Shown here: one piece after another, positions 16,378 through 25,121 of the stretch
Layout: every line of letters starts with the position of its first letter
Position numbering within the stretch: position 1 is the stretch's first letter
Assembly: GCA_003151275.1 (NCBI GenBank)
Contig: PLXC01000088.1
Span: forward strand, 1 to 54,570
DNA length: 54,570 nucleotides
Source: Candidatus Melainabacteria bacterium
Lineage (GTDB): Bacteria; Cyanobacteriota; Vampirovibrionia; Obscuribacterales; Obscuribacteraceae
Direction of reading: 5' to 3'
The notes under the pieces: model-generated
Seen by the model: the letters and a program-made list of their open reading frames with translations, nothing else
What the model was told of the DNA's origin: nothing
The model's database searches: none
Made by a program: the position numbers and the translations under genes

Positions 16378-17337
16378 TCAGAACTTTCGCGTCAGCAGTG
16401 CTTGATTTTTTTGCAAGTAGTCGACCGTTCGAATGATGCTTTGCTTAATAGTTAGCTCGGAATGCCAACCAAGCGCTCGAATTTTGGCTGTGTCCAAATA
16501 AATAAACGGATTGTCTCCGATCCAGCCTCGTTCTTCCGAACCAAAATGAATGGTTGGTTTCAGACCAAGGTGCTCTGTAATCCAGCCTATTGAATCTCTG
16601 ACTTCGCAATATTCATCGGTGCCTAAGTTGAAAATGTTTAGGCGCTCATTGGCACGCGATACCGCACAGGATATGGCGTTTATACAATCCTGTATGTACA
16701 AGTAAGATTTTTTCTGATGACCGTTTCCGAGCACTGTCAACTGTGATGGATCTTCCATAAGACGCCTATAAAAATCAAAAACATGACCATGGGTATAACG
16801 CTCGCCCAAAATTGAAACGAACCGAAATATCCAAGCCTGAAAATCGAAACTTTCGCAATACGCTGCAATCATGCCTTCACAAGCCAACTTTGAGGCGCCG
16901 TATAGTGAGGTTTGAATGGGGAACGGCGCATCTTCAGGAGTCGGAATAACCTTTGCCTCGCCATAAACAGATCCTGTGGATGAAAAGACGATTTTCTTGA
17001 TCTTATTTGCCCGCATGGCTTCTAAAACATTGAACGTAGCGACTATGTTTTGCTGGAGATTCTTGTCTGGTTGCTCCGGATTGAATCGAACGTCGGCATG
17101 GGCACACAGGTGATAGACAAAATCGCCGCCAACCATAGCTGCAGTCAAAGATTCCAGATCTGTGGCATCAACTCGAATCAGCTTGAAATTTGGAGATTTG
17201 CGGGCATTATTAAGGAAAAATTCTGAACCTGTTGAAAAGTTGTCTAATCCCACCACGTCATGTTCTGCAAGTAAGCTGTCGACGAGATTGCTGCCGATAA
17301 ATCCTGCTGCACCCGTGACAAATACTTTTTTCTTCAC
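16378..17337 (-). CDS. NAD-dependent UDP-sugar 4-epimerase-like (extended SDR)
   Basis: 319 residues. The Rossmann motif TGAAGFIGSNL is at the N-terminus, DNFSTG is the cofactor ribose-binding loop, the catalytic Ser/Thr is in SSTGSVYG, and Tyr-x-x-x-Lys is in LYGASK. The C-terminal domain has the expected HGHVFDFYRRLMEDP and GNGHQKKSYLYIQD segments. This pattern fits the UDP-glucose/UDP-GlcNAc 4-epimerase group, with a shortened C-terminus. The start is a GTG with GAGG seven bases upstream. It is transcribed divergently from the SIS/transaldolase fusion, 80 to 90 bases away, so the two may share a control region and a pathway. Confidence 0.85.
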   Translation of the reverse strand: MKKKVFVTGAAGFIGSNLVDSLLAEHDVVGLDNFSTGSEFFLNNARKSPNFKLIRVDATDLESLTAAMVGGDFVYHLCAHADVRFNPEQPDKNLQQNIVATFNVLEAMRANKIKKIVFSSTGSVYGEAKVIPTPEDAPFPIQTSLYGASKLACEGMIAAYCESFDFQAWIFRFVSILGERYTHGHVFDFYRRLMEDPSQLTVLGNGHQKKSYLYIQDCINAISCAVSRANERLNIFNLGTDEYCEVRDSIGWITEHLGLKPTIHFGSEERGWIGDNPFIYLDTAKIRALGWHSELTIKQSIIRTVDYLQKNQALLTRKF

Positions 17338-17429
17338 AAGAGTGCCTCAAACAAATGCCCCCAATCTGCCGGGAGCAGATTATCATAGTGGGTGGGTCGA
17401 GATAAAGCTGCTTCCCAGTGCCCCACTAT

Positions 17430-18839
17430 ATGAGCTTGAGATTCAGGCTTTTCCCCTTTCCAGGTGTCGAATTGGATTTCACTAAATCGTTTATTGAGCT
17501 GTGTTCATCGTCGCTCTTAAGTATTGATAAAGATGATATTGACGCAATTGCTATAGTTTTGTGCGATCTGCGCGAGCGAGACGGACGATTATTTTTAATC
17601 GGCTCAGGCGGTGGTGCAGGTCACTCCTCGCACGCCGCGAGCGATTTTCGCAAAATTTGCAACATTGAGGCTTATGCGCCGTATGACAATGTTTCGGAAT
17701 TGACAGCAAGAATCAACGACGACGGTTGGGAATCAACGTTAGTGAATTGGCTCAAGGTGAGCCGATTTTCCAGCAAAGATTGCCTGTTCGTGTTCTCCGT
17801 TGGAGGCGGCGATTCTGAGAAAAACATTAGTGCTAATCTGGTCGCGGCTTTGGCCTATGGGCGCAAGTTGGACGCAAAGATTGTTGGTGTGGTCGGTAAG
17901 GACGGCGGTTACGCAAAGAAGGTCGGGGATGCGGTGGTTGTTATTCCCAATGTCGCTCCAACTCTAGTCACGCCGATCACCGAAGGTCTTCAGGCTGTGG
18001 TTTGGCATCTTCTTGTCTCGCATCCTCTTCTCGTTCTTAATCAAGCAAAATGGGAATCGCTATCACCTACCGTCCATGATCAGCAAGAAAATTCAAAGCG
18101 GCACTTGAAAGAAGATTTCACAACAAAGATTTTTGCTGATGGAGCCAACAAAGATGCGATGTTAGCTCTCAACAAAAATCCAGTAATCGCAGGATTTACT
18201 ACAAATCCCACTTTGATGAGGAAGGCCGGAATAGTCAATTATCGAGATTTCGCAATCGATATTCTCAGCGTCATAAAGGACAAGCCAATTTCTTTCGAAG
18301 TCTTTTCGGACGAATTCGCCGAGATGGAGCGGCAGGCACGAGAAATAGCTTCTTGGGGCGATAACGTCTACGTCAAGATACCGATTACAAACACTCGCTC
18401 AGAAAGTAGTATTCCGCTAATTGAATTACTTGGTAAGGAAGGCGTTAAGTTGAATGTGACGGCGATTATGACCGTTGCCCAAGTACAATCGGCCCTCAAG
18501 GCCGTGATTGCTTGCCCTGCAGCGTACATTTCCGTCTTCGCCGGCAGAATAGCTGACACCGGGGTTGATCCTCTTCCGCTCTTGGAGTACGCAGTTGAGC
18601 TGCTTTCTCTCTATCCGCATGTTGAATTGATTTGGGCGAGCCCGCGAGAAATTTTAAACGTAACCCAGGCCAGCCAGATTGGCTGTCACATCATCACAAT
18701 CACTGATGACATTCTTAAAAAGCTATCCCTAGCAGGCAAAGACCATGAGGAGTATTCTCTGGAAACAGTGCGGATGTTTTACGACGATGCAAAAGCGTGT
18801 GGCTTTTCAATTGCTGCAGATGCAGAACTCGCTCGCTAG
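17430..18839 (+). CDS. GmhA-like SIS isomerase fused to transaldolase
   Basis: Two enzymes in one chain. The numbers given count from the in-frame GTG at 17418; I prefer the ATG at 17430, four residues later. The N-terminal SIS domain (about 20-210) has the phosphosugar loop GSGGGAGHSSHAA (62-74), FSVGGGDSEKN (126-136) and VVGKDGG, closest in layout to sedoheptulose-7-phosphate isomerase GmhA. The C-terminal domain (about 235-455) is a TalC/FSA-type transaldolase with Asp241 in FADGAN, TTNPT (261-265), the Schiff-base Lys320 in VYVKIPIT, LNVTAIMT, and SVFAGRIAD. I infer that transaldolase-made sedoheptulose-7-phosphate may pass to the isomerase to give a heptose-7-phosphate, but fructose-6-phosphate chemistry is also possible. 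No kinase or heptose nucleotidyltransferase is seen nearby. Confidence 0.88.
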   Translation: MSLRFRLFPFPGVELDFTKSFIELCSSSLLSIDKDDIDAIAIVLCDLRERDGRLFLIGSGGGAGHSSHAASDFRKICNIEAYAPYDNVSELTARINDDGWESTLVNWLKVSRFSSKDCLFVFSVGGGDSEKNISANLVAALAYGRKLDAKIVGVVGKDGGYAKKVGDAVVVIPNVAPTLVTPITEGLQAVVWHLLVSHPLLVLNQAKWESLSPTVHDQQENSKRHLKEDFTTKIFADGANKDAMLALNKNPVIAGFTTNPTLMRKAGIVNYRDFAIDILSVIKDKPISFEVFSDEFAEMERQAREIASWGDNVYVKIPITNTRSESSIPLIELLGKEGVKLNVTAIMTVAQVQSALKAVIACPAAYISVFAGRIADTGVDPLPLLEYAVELLSLYPHVELIWASPREILNVTQASQIGCHIITITDDILKKLSLAGKDHEEYSLETVRMFYDDAKACGFSIAADAELAR

Positions 18840-18876
18840 CATTTGATGCCCACACCTTTTAGCTCTAGCCTCTAGT

Positions 18877-20409
18877 ATGGACATGACCACACGTAACTGT
18901 TGTCTTTGCAATCATTCCGAATTTATCTATCTTTTTGCCGGAGCTGATAATCGCGTGGTTAGATGCTGCGGCTGTGATCTGTTGAGACTGGAGCCGGCAG
19001 CGACGAGAGTTTTAACGGAACAGGAAGTAGTTCCTGAAAATGAGATACGCACGGAAGAGCTGGCCGCTCAGCACTACATCCGGTGCCTAGCTGAGCAAGG
19101 ACTGGCAGCAGCGAAAATTCTTTATTTCGGGCTGCGCGAACCAGACGTATTTAGCCGGCTTCTTGAGCGCTCAGGGCATTCGATTACCTATTTAGATCAG
19201 GCGACGGACTGGACTGCTCCAGTTACAGAGTTATCTAAATTTGATTGCGTGATTCTATATCAGACATTGGAACGCTCTTCAGAGCCTCTTGAGCTGCTGC
19301 GAAAAGCGCGCGCCGTCCTTAAAGAGGCTGGTCATCTGATTGTCATCGGGCTAAATCTGGATAGCCTGCCCGCTCGCATTTTCGGCAAACGTTGGATCGG
19401 TTGGAACGCCGGGTTGAACTATTTCTTTTCGCGCGCTACGTTGCAGCTCCTCTTTGAAAAAGCCGGATTTCATCAACTCGAGTTTGCCGCTGACAAACGT
19501 GTATACACTCTCGAGCATGCAAGCAATCAAATCAGCCGTCTATCGGATCAATCGCGGCGGCGGATCTTGTTGCCACTGTTTGCGGTGGTGCCATCATTTT
19601 TGAAGAAAAAGGAAGTCTATTTAGAGTCCTCGGCAATGATCGTCATAGCCCGCAAGTCTGCGCTTCTTGATCGGCAGAAACTGTCGATCATCATGCCTGT
19701 GTATAACGAGAAAAACACATTTTTGGAAATCTTCGCCAGAGTAAATCAAAGAGTGACCGAGGGCATCGATGGCATCGACGAGACTGAGATCATTATCGTG
19801 GAAAGCAACTCAACCGATGGTTGCCGCGAGCTGGTGCGCTCCGTGCAATCTGAACAGGTAAAACTTATCTTTGAAGAAAAGCCGAAAGGTAAGGGACACG
19901 CGGTGCGAACAGGGCTCAAAGCCGCAACTGGAGAGATCTGCATTATTCAGGACGCCGACCTTGAATATGACGTCTACGACTATGATGCCCTGATTAAGCC
20001 TTTGGTTGAATATCGCCGAACATTTATTCTTGGCACTCGTCACGCCGGGCAGTGGAAAATTCGCGAATTTGCTGGAGAAGCTCTAATGGCACTTGTCTTC
20101 AATACCGGTCATATTTTCTTTACGGCCATAATAAATGTTTTTTTCGGACAAAACCTGACAGACCCATTTACGATGTATAAAGTATTTCGGCGGGAATGTA
20201 TTTATAAATTGAAGTTTGAATGCAATCGTTTTGATTTCGACCACGAGCTCGTGATCAAGCTGATTAAGAAGGGCTACCAGCCTGAGGAGATACCTGTGAA
20301 CTACAAATCTCGCGGATTTGCTGAAGGTAAAAAGGTAACCGTCATTCGCGACCCGATCACTTGGATAATTGCAGATATCAAATATTTCTTTGCTAGTCCA
20401 TATGAATGA
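18877..20409 (+). CDS. Methyltransferase-like domain fused to family 2 glycosyltransferase
   Basis: 510 residues. The N-terminus has a Cys cluster (C8, C9, C11; C30, C31, C33) like the zinc-binding head of class I methyltransferases that act on nucleotide sugars. A methyltransferase-like fold follows (about 90-260), but its glycine loop is degenerate (ILYFGLREPDVFS instead of a GxGxG), so SAM binding is doubtful. The C-terminal half (about 268-510) is a GT2 domain of the dolichyl-phosphate-mannose-synthase type: LSIIMPVYNEKN, the metal motif QDADLEYD, GTRHAG, and RFDFDHELVIKLIKKGY. It probably makes polyprenyl-phosphate sugars or transfers to a lipid carrier at the inner membrane. It lies 37 bases after the SIS/transaldolase gene, same strand, so the two are likely co-transcribed. 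Confidence 0.82.
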   Translation: MDMTTRNCCLCNHSEFIYLFAGADNRVVRCCGCDLLRLEPAATRVLTEQEVVPENEIRTEELAAQHYIRCLAEQGLAAAKILYFGLREPDVFSRLLERSGHSITYLDQATDWTAPVTELSKFDCVILYQTLERSSEPLELLRKARAVLKEAGHLIVIGLNLDSLPARIFGKRWIGWNAGLNYFFSRATLQLLFEKAGFHQLEFAADKRVYTLEHASNQISRLSDQSRRRILLPLFAVVPSFLKKKEVYLESSAMIVIARKSALLDRQKLSIIMPVYNEKNTFLEIFARVNQRVTEGIDGIDETEIIIVESNSTDGCRELVRSVQSEQVKLIFEEKPKGKGHAVRTGLKAATGEICIIQDADLEYDVYDYDALIKPLVEYRRTFILGTRHAGQWKIREFAGEALMALVFNTGHIFFTAIINVFFGQNLTDPFTMYKVFRRECIYKLKFECNRFDFDHELVIKLIKKGYQPEEIPVNYKSRGFAEGKKVTVIRDPITWIIADIKYFFASPYE

Positions 20410-20525
20410 CAGTCTAAGCACAGGAGCAGCGTCTCGTAGGCTCGACTACTTAGAAAAATGAGTGATCGCCTAATCTTCACTTGCTGACTGACAGAAGCTT
20501 TGCCAATCGCTTGCTGACGGCATCC

Positions 20526-22235
20526 TCATTTTATCAAATATACGTAACAATCACATTCGCCGATCCGCTGCCAGCCAGAGTTACGGGCGGCGATGGGCAA
20601 TGGTTTGCCTGGCACCATAACTACGGCTTTGACACCGTATTTCTTGAGGACGGCGAATACACTTTGGGCTCGGTCCGGATAATTCTTGAAAAACGAATCA
20701 GCATCAAGAATTTCAGCAACGATTTTCACCTTTGCTAGGTACGCCCAATAATACTGGCGAAGCGGATCGAGATCGGCGACGCGATCGCCGTGCTTGATGC
20801 CTAGCTTCTCAAGATCTCTTGCCACTTGCCAGTGCACATTGACGGGGTTGCTCAACAGCAAGTGCCAATCACTAATAATTTGCTCTCCAAGGGGCACGAA
20901 GAATAAAATATTCGCTACCAGCAAAGCCGCAATAACGGCATGCTTGGACCTTGGAGTATCTTTCAATCTAAGGCTCAATAGCAATCCGGCCAGCATTTGC
21001 AAAAAGAAGGCGGGCAGGTATCTGAAGGCATAAGGATAAACTTGATTGAGATTTACTCCGACCAGGTAGAGCAATAGCGCCACCGTCGCTGGTATCATCA
21101 CAATTTTATTCTGCCAAAGCAATCTAAAGCTCAGTCCCTTCTGTCGTGACCAGGCAATCATTGTCAGCCAGGCTAGTATTAAGGGTCCGAAGAACAACTT
21201 TACGTAAATGTAAGCGCTAGCGAACATGGAAACAAACTGGCTAAGAGGTGTGAATTTTACTTCGCAGCCAGCGTACCAATACGATGGGTCATACCAGATC
21301 GGGAACGACCCTTTCACCGGCTCTGCAAACTCAAAGACCCTCGGTTCGTCAAATATAACCCGACTGGGATGGATCAGATGGTGGCAGCCCGGAGCCAGCT
21401 CCTTACCAAGTAATGGATGCAAAAATGGCACTGAGCGACTAACTGCTTCGCAATAAGCTATTTTGCCCGTTTCTGAGAAGGTAAGATGCCCTAAATGATA
21501 CGAAAGAACTGCAATATAAGGTCCAGCGATCAAAAAGAAAACCCCAAGTGAGAACGCTGCGCGCTTTATGGCAACTTTCAGAGATGGCGCTGAAATGGCC
21601 GCCACTAAGAAGTAGGACAGGGAAATTGGAAGCGCTACGGCCTTGGAGAAATAAGCCATGGCCAGCAAAGTAGACATCATGGCAAGATTTACTGGCTTGT
21701 CCTCGCCCGTCGAAATCTTGATCAAGAAAGCGCTGGCAAATAACATAAACGCGCTCAAAATAAGATCTGGCGTGTCTTGATAGACGCCACCTAAAGACAG
21801 ATTAAAGCTGATGAAGGCCGCGTAGAGTGTCAGCTTAATCGTGCTCGACGAGGGCGTATAAGAATTGGCAAAAGCACCTGACCGCCAGCGGGTCTCGTGC
21901 AGATTTACTATTGTTTTCAGAAAGTATTCAAAGCCGATGATCAAGAAGAGAAAAGTAGCAAAATTCACTACCTTCAGCAAGGCAAATTCCCAGTTGGGCA
22001 CGGGTCGAAAAATCGCCAATGTTGCTGCCAACAACCATGAGTAAAGCGGGCTCCAATATCCGTTCAAGGCGTTAACCCAATCGCCTCGTAGGTAAGCCTG
22101 CGCAATGTCGAGATAAGAAATGGCGTCGTCATCATAAACGGTAAATCGGTGTGCATATCCCTGCAAGGCTCCGATTGAAACTGCCAAAATGCGCAGAGCG
22201 TTGACCGCAAGATCACATTTTTTGGAGGAAAGCAT
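20526..22235 (-). CDS. GT-C-like polytopic membrane protein, paralog 1
   Basis: 569 residues with about eleven hydrophobic helices. After the first helix lies an acidic loop, YDDDAISYLDIAQAYLRGDW, in the position where GT-C enzymes keep catalytic acids. A soluble C-terminal part includes GDRVADLDPLRQYYWAYLAKVKIVAEI. The same two regions occur in the protein at 38.7 kb, so the two are clear paralogs. It is most likely a polyprenyl-phosphate-sugar-dependent glycosyltransferase acting on the outer face of the inner membrane; donor and acceptor are unknown. The ATG at 22235 has AGGA close upstream. It is in line with the methyltransferase gene upstream (gap about 50 bases). Confidence 0.68.
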   Translation of the reverse strand: MLSSKKCDLAVNALRILAVSIGALQGYAHRFTVYDDDAISYLDIAQAYLRGDWVNALNGYWSPLYSWLLAATLAIFRPVPNWEFALLKVVNFATFLFLIIGFEYFLKTIVNLHETRWRSGAFANSYTPSSSTIKLTLYAAFISFNLSLGGVYQDTPDLILSAFMLFASAFLIKISTGEDKPVNLAMMSTLLAMAYFSKAVALPISLSYFLVAAISAPSLKVAIKRAAFSLGVFFLIAGPYIAVLSYHLGHLTFSETGKIAYCEAVSRSVPFLHPLLGKELAPGCHHLIHPSRVIFDEPRVFEFAEPVKGSFPIWYDPSYWYAGCEVKFTPLSQFVSMFASAYIYVKLFFGPLILAWLTMIAWSRQKGLSFRLLWQNKIVMIPATVALLLYLVGVNLNQVYPYAFRYLPAFFLQMLAGLLLSLRLKDTPRSKHAVIAALLVANILFFVPLGEQIISDWHLLLSNPVNVHWQVARDLEKLGIKHGDRVADLDPLRQYYWAYLAKVKIVAEILDADSFFKNYPDRAQSVFAVLKKYGVKAVVMVPGKPLPIAARNSGWQRIGECDCYVYLIK

Positions 22236-22286
22236 TGTCCTGTTCGCTTTGCGGTAGTTCGGCGGGTTCTGTTCGATACTCGAAGT

Positions 22287-23006
22287 TTAGTGGACTGAGT
22301 CCGACACGACAGCCATCAGGTTGCTTGAAAAGCCTAGAAGCTTATGATGATAAACGTCGACTTTTGCGTTGTCAGGAAAAAGCTCCAATAGCGTTTTGCG
22401 ATTGAGCAAATTCAGATTTTCTGTTTTTGACCAAAATTTCAACCCCAGCATTTGCAGGATGCTTTGATGTGTTGGTTGAGGCAACCAATGGATAAACGGT
22501 AGAAAAGTGTGAACTTCAACAGGGAAGGAACGATCTGGGGTCGTGATGAATGCCTTTTTGCTAATTCGAAGTAGTTCGCGAATAAAGCTCCTTTGATTGT
22601 CCGTATCGCCAACGTGCTCGAGCACGGCGAAACTAACTGCGATGTCAAACGACTTATCCTCGAATGGCAATTTCCCAGCTCCAGTGCGCACAAATTTCAG
22701 CCCTGGATAAACTTGCTCCATGAACGATGCATCTTCAATGCTTGTGGCTGTAATCATTTCGGGATGCGGATAAAGCGCTTCGAAAAAGTTGGAATCGATC
22801 AATGATTGATCGGGCGTGACACCAACGTCTACTATTAGTGACTGTTGATCAGGCGTCAGCTTGTCTGTAAAAAAGGCATACATTTTCTTGCGGGCGCCCA
22901 ACGCCACCTTCGAGGCTAACCCCCTTAATGGGTGGTCTAGCGAGAAATAGTCGATTGGAGCAGGCTTTTCCGTGGGCTTCACAGTTAATTTGATGGTTAG
23001 TTGCAT
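22287..23006 (-). CDS. Class I SAM-dependent methyltransferase
   Basis: About 239 residues from the ATG 23006 (MQLTIKL); an upstream TTG at 23039 is less likely. The core contains LIVDVGVTPDQS in the place of motif I, although the usual GxGxG is replaced, then the acidic ATSIED, GAGKLPFEDKSFDIAVSFAVLEHV (motif II/III of the Methyltransf_11 group; cited here in part, with the key D-x-A-V-S and EHV), and a small beta hairpin with ITTPDRSFPVEVHT. It may methylate a sugar or lipid in the glycan route. It shares its strand with the GT-C paralog downstream. It is transcribed divergently from the membrane protein gene at 23.1 kb. Confidence 0.8.
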   Translation of the reverse strand: MQLTIKLTVKPTEKPAPIDYFSLDHPLRGLASKVALGARKKMYAFFTDKLTPDQQSLIVDVGVTPDQSLIDSNFFEALYPHPEMITATSIEDASFMEQVYPGLKFVRTGAGKLPFEDKSFDIAVSFAVLEHVGDTDNQRSFIRELLRISKKAFITTPDRSFPVEVHTFLPFIHWLPQPTHQSILQMLGLKFWSKTENLNLLNRKTLLELFPDNAKVDVYHHKLLGFSSNLMAVVSDSVH

Positions 23007-23129
23007 TGGTTGGGAACTGAAGCAATGGTAACCGAACAAAGTTGGCTATCCCATACTTTTTCTTTCGCAACTGTTAATTGCAGGGCGCGCGGGGGCATAA
23101 CTATAATGGCGCGCGTGTGGCTTTACTAA

Positions 23130-24350
23130 TTGAGCCTTCCTGAATCCTTTTGGGGTAATTTTGTGGATGACCTTCGCTTCTCGACTGCCGGAGTAAGCTT
23201 CCAAGAGCATCTGACTTCGCCAAGTGCTCAGCCCCAACAGGCAGCAGCTGTGTCTCCGGCTGTGTCTCCAGGGCCCTCTGTGAAAGCAGAGCCTTACAAG
23301 TGGATTTTGCATCCTGTAATCGACATTTTGTTTGTCTGTGGCGGTTTCTTCTGGTTCTTGGTCGCAGTGCTGTACGCATCTGGTTTAAAAGTGGACCTAT
23401 ATGGCTCTCCAACTGCATTTTGCCTGGCTGCAACGAGCATCATTGGCATCCAGCTGATGGGAGATGCGCACCAACCAGCGACCCTCTTCCGCGTCTATGG
23501 CAGCAAGACCACACGGGATACGTTAGGCAAGCCGGTTGCTCTGATCGGACTGGTCGCCTTGGCGGTGGGCCTGTGTACGTTCTTCGTCGCAAGTACCACC
23601 ACGTTCTTCCTCAAAATCATTCTCGCCTGGGGCATCCAGCATCAGTTAGCTCAGTCATATGGCATCGCTCTGGTGTATTGCTACAAGCGCAAGTATTACT
23701 TGAACAAAGTCGAGAAGAAGATCATGTTCTCGATGGTGCAAGCAACAATTGTCTTTATGGTGCTGCGCATGTTTGCTCTTAAAGACTTTGCCGCATTCAA
23801 GTTGAACGGCTATAACGTGCCGTTCTGGCAGATCGTCCCAGAGTGGTTGGTTACGGTCTCTGGTGTAGCTCTTGCAGTTTCGGTGCTGCTATTTGGTGGC
23901 ATGGTGGCAGGCAAGTACATCAAAGAAAAGGTGATGTTTCCAGTGCCTGCTTTCTGCACCCTGATGACCTTGATCGCACTTGCCCTGTGCGCCTCGAACA
24001 CCTTCCTGGTTGTTTGGTATTTGTTCTCAACCTGGTGGTTCCACTCAAGTCAGTATCTCGTTATCACTTCGGCGTTCTATTTGAAAGAACGTGGATTGCC
24101 TGAGAATGTCCCGTTTTCACAAATCGCGCGGTTGCTTTTCACAGCAACGTTCGCTAAATATTATGCACTGCTGTTCTCAACCGGCTTTTTATTCTTCTTT
24201 CTGATGCCTAACTGGATGGCTGATCATGGGGCAGAGAAAGCGGTAGCAATTGCTGCAGTCTATGTTGCAGCTAACTTGCATCATTACATTACTGACGCTT
24301 TGATTTGGAAGCTGCGAGATCCGGCAATTCAGAAGCTTCTGATTGCTTGA
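23130..24350 (+). CDS. Histidine-conserved polytopic membrane protein, unknown, paralog 1
   Basis: About 406 residues. The first 55 are low-complexity (Ala/Pro/Ser/Gln), followed by eight to nine helices. It is related to the protein at 28.1 kb. Shared points, by eye, are a His in a loop after the second or third helix (DAHQPATLF / FHFGPTWF), W(G/A)IQH with a following YG-I / VG-I, a His before QY (WFHSSQY / TVHWFQY), and a C-terminal HYxxDAxxWxxR (HHYITDALIWKLRD / CHYFLDAFLWRFRE). Four conserved His plus Asp in membrane segments suggest a metal site, possibly an oxygenase-like or hydroxylase-like enzyme; this is inference. The first codon is uncertain: a TTG at 23130, or a GTG at 23163 with GGGG upstream. 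Confidence 0.6.
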   Translation: MSLPESFWGNFVDDLRFSTAGVSFQEHLTSPSAQPQQAAAVSPAVSPGPSVKAEPYKWILHPVIDILFVCGGFFWFLVAVLYASGLKVDLYGSPTAFCLAATSIIGIQLMGDAHQPATLFRVYGSKTTRDTLGKPVALIGLVALAVGLCTFFVASTTTFFLKIILAWGIQHQLAQSYGIALVYCYKRKYYLNKVEKKIMFSMVQATIVFMVLRMFALKDFAAFKLNGYNVPFWQIVPEWLVTVSGVALAVSVLLFGGMVAGKYIKEKVMFPVPAFCTLMTLIALALCASNTFLVVWYLFSTWWFHSSQYLVITSAFYLKERGLPENVPFSQIARLLFTATFAKYYALLFSTGFLFFFLMPNWMADHGAEKAVAIAAVYVAANLHHYITDALIWKLRDPAIQKLLIA

Positions 24351-24358
24351 TCTGAATG

Positions 24359-25114
24359 CTATTTCTTCATGTAAATGACAGCGAGTCGCACATATTCTAT
24401 AAGCGTAGCGACAAGTGGCATGGATGAGGGGCTCGTCTTCAATCCGTAGTCGTAGTGTAGTGGAATCTCTTCGATGCTTGGATGAAGTGTTGAAAGGATC
24501 AGAAGTATTTCGCCATTGACAGCAAATGATTTGCGCGCTTTAAACGAAACACCGCCGGCAAAGCCGCGTTTGAGAATGCTTCCACGATAAGCGCGGTAAA
24601 AAATCGTGTAATCTTCGACTTTTGGCAAGTGCAGTGCTACACGAAGAGCTATGTTGACGATAGTTGAGGCTACTGTGCGATACCACGGAAAGCGCACATA
24701 GGCGCCGCCCGGAGCGTGTCGCGAGGCAATGACGATGTCACTGCCGGCATGCACTTTCTCAACTAACGCGGGAATCAATGCCGGGTCTGACGTTCGATCC
24801 GATTCCATAATAATGACCACATCTTCATCGCGCAGAAGCGGCACGACGTATTCCAGCGCGCTTTTAAATGTGCCTGGTATGCCGCGATTCGGCGAGTGTG
24901 TGATGACTTTTATCGGATAAATTGCGCTCAATGAGCTGAGGATAGCCGCACTGGAATCGGTGCTGCCATCGTCGACCGCAATAATCGTGCGTACTTCATT
25001 GGCAAGTTGCACCGATGCAAGCATCTCTAGAAGCGCAGGTAGTGCGACTTCCTCGTTATAAATCGGCAAGATGAAATAGACGTGACCGGCGTATCCGGTT
25101 TCTTCAATTGGCAT
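24359..25114 (-). CDS. Family 2 glycosyltransferase (polyprenyl-phosphate sugar synthase type)
   Basis: 251 residues, GT-A fold. YFILPIYNEEVALP is the opening strand, VDDGSTDSS the nucleotide-binding Asp motif, MESDRTSDP the metal (DxD-like) motif with Ser-Asp-Arg, and ASRHAPGGAYVRFPW the acceptor region. The protein stops before any C-terminal transmembrane pair, as dolichyl-phosphate-mannose synthase-like enzymes without a membrane domain do. It starts 7 bases after the stop of the CDP-paratose 2-epimerase gene, so it is co-transcribed with it and is a candidate for using CDP-tyvelose or making its lipid-linked form. That pairing is inferred from position only. Confidence 0.85.
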   Translation of the reverse strand: MPIEETGYAGHVYFILPIYNEEVALPALLEMLASVQLANEVRTIIAVDDGSTDSSAAILSSLSAIYPIKVITHSPNRGIPGTFKSALEYVVPLLRDEDVVIIMESDRTSDPALIPALVEKVHAGSDIVIASRHAPGGAYVRFPWYRTVASTIVNIALRVALHLPKVEDYTIFYRAYRGSILKRGFAGGVSFKARKSFAVNGEILLILSTLHPSIEEIPLHYDYGLKTSPSSMPLVATLIEYVRLAVIYMKK

Positions 25115-25121
25115 AGTAAAC

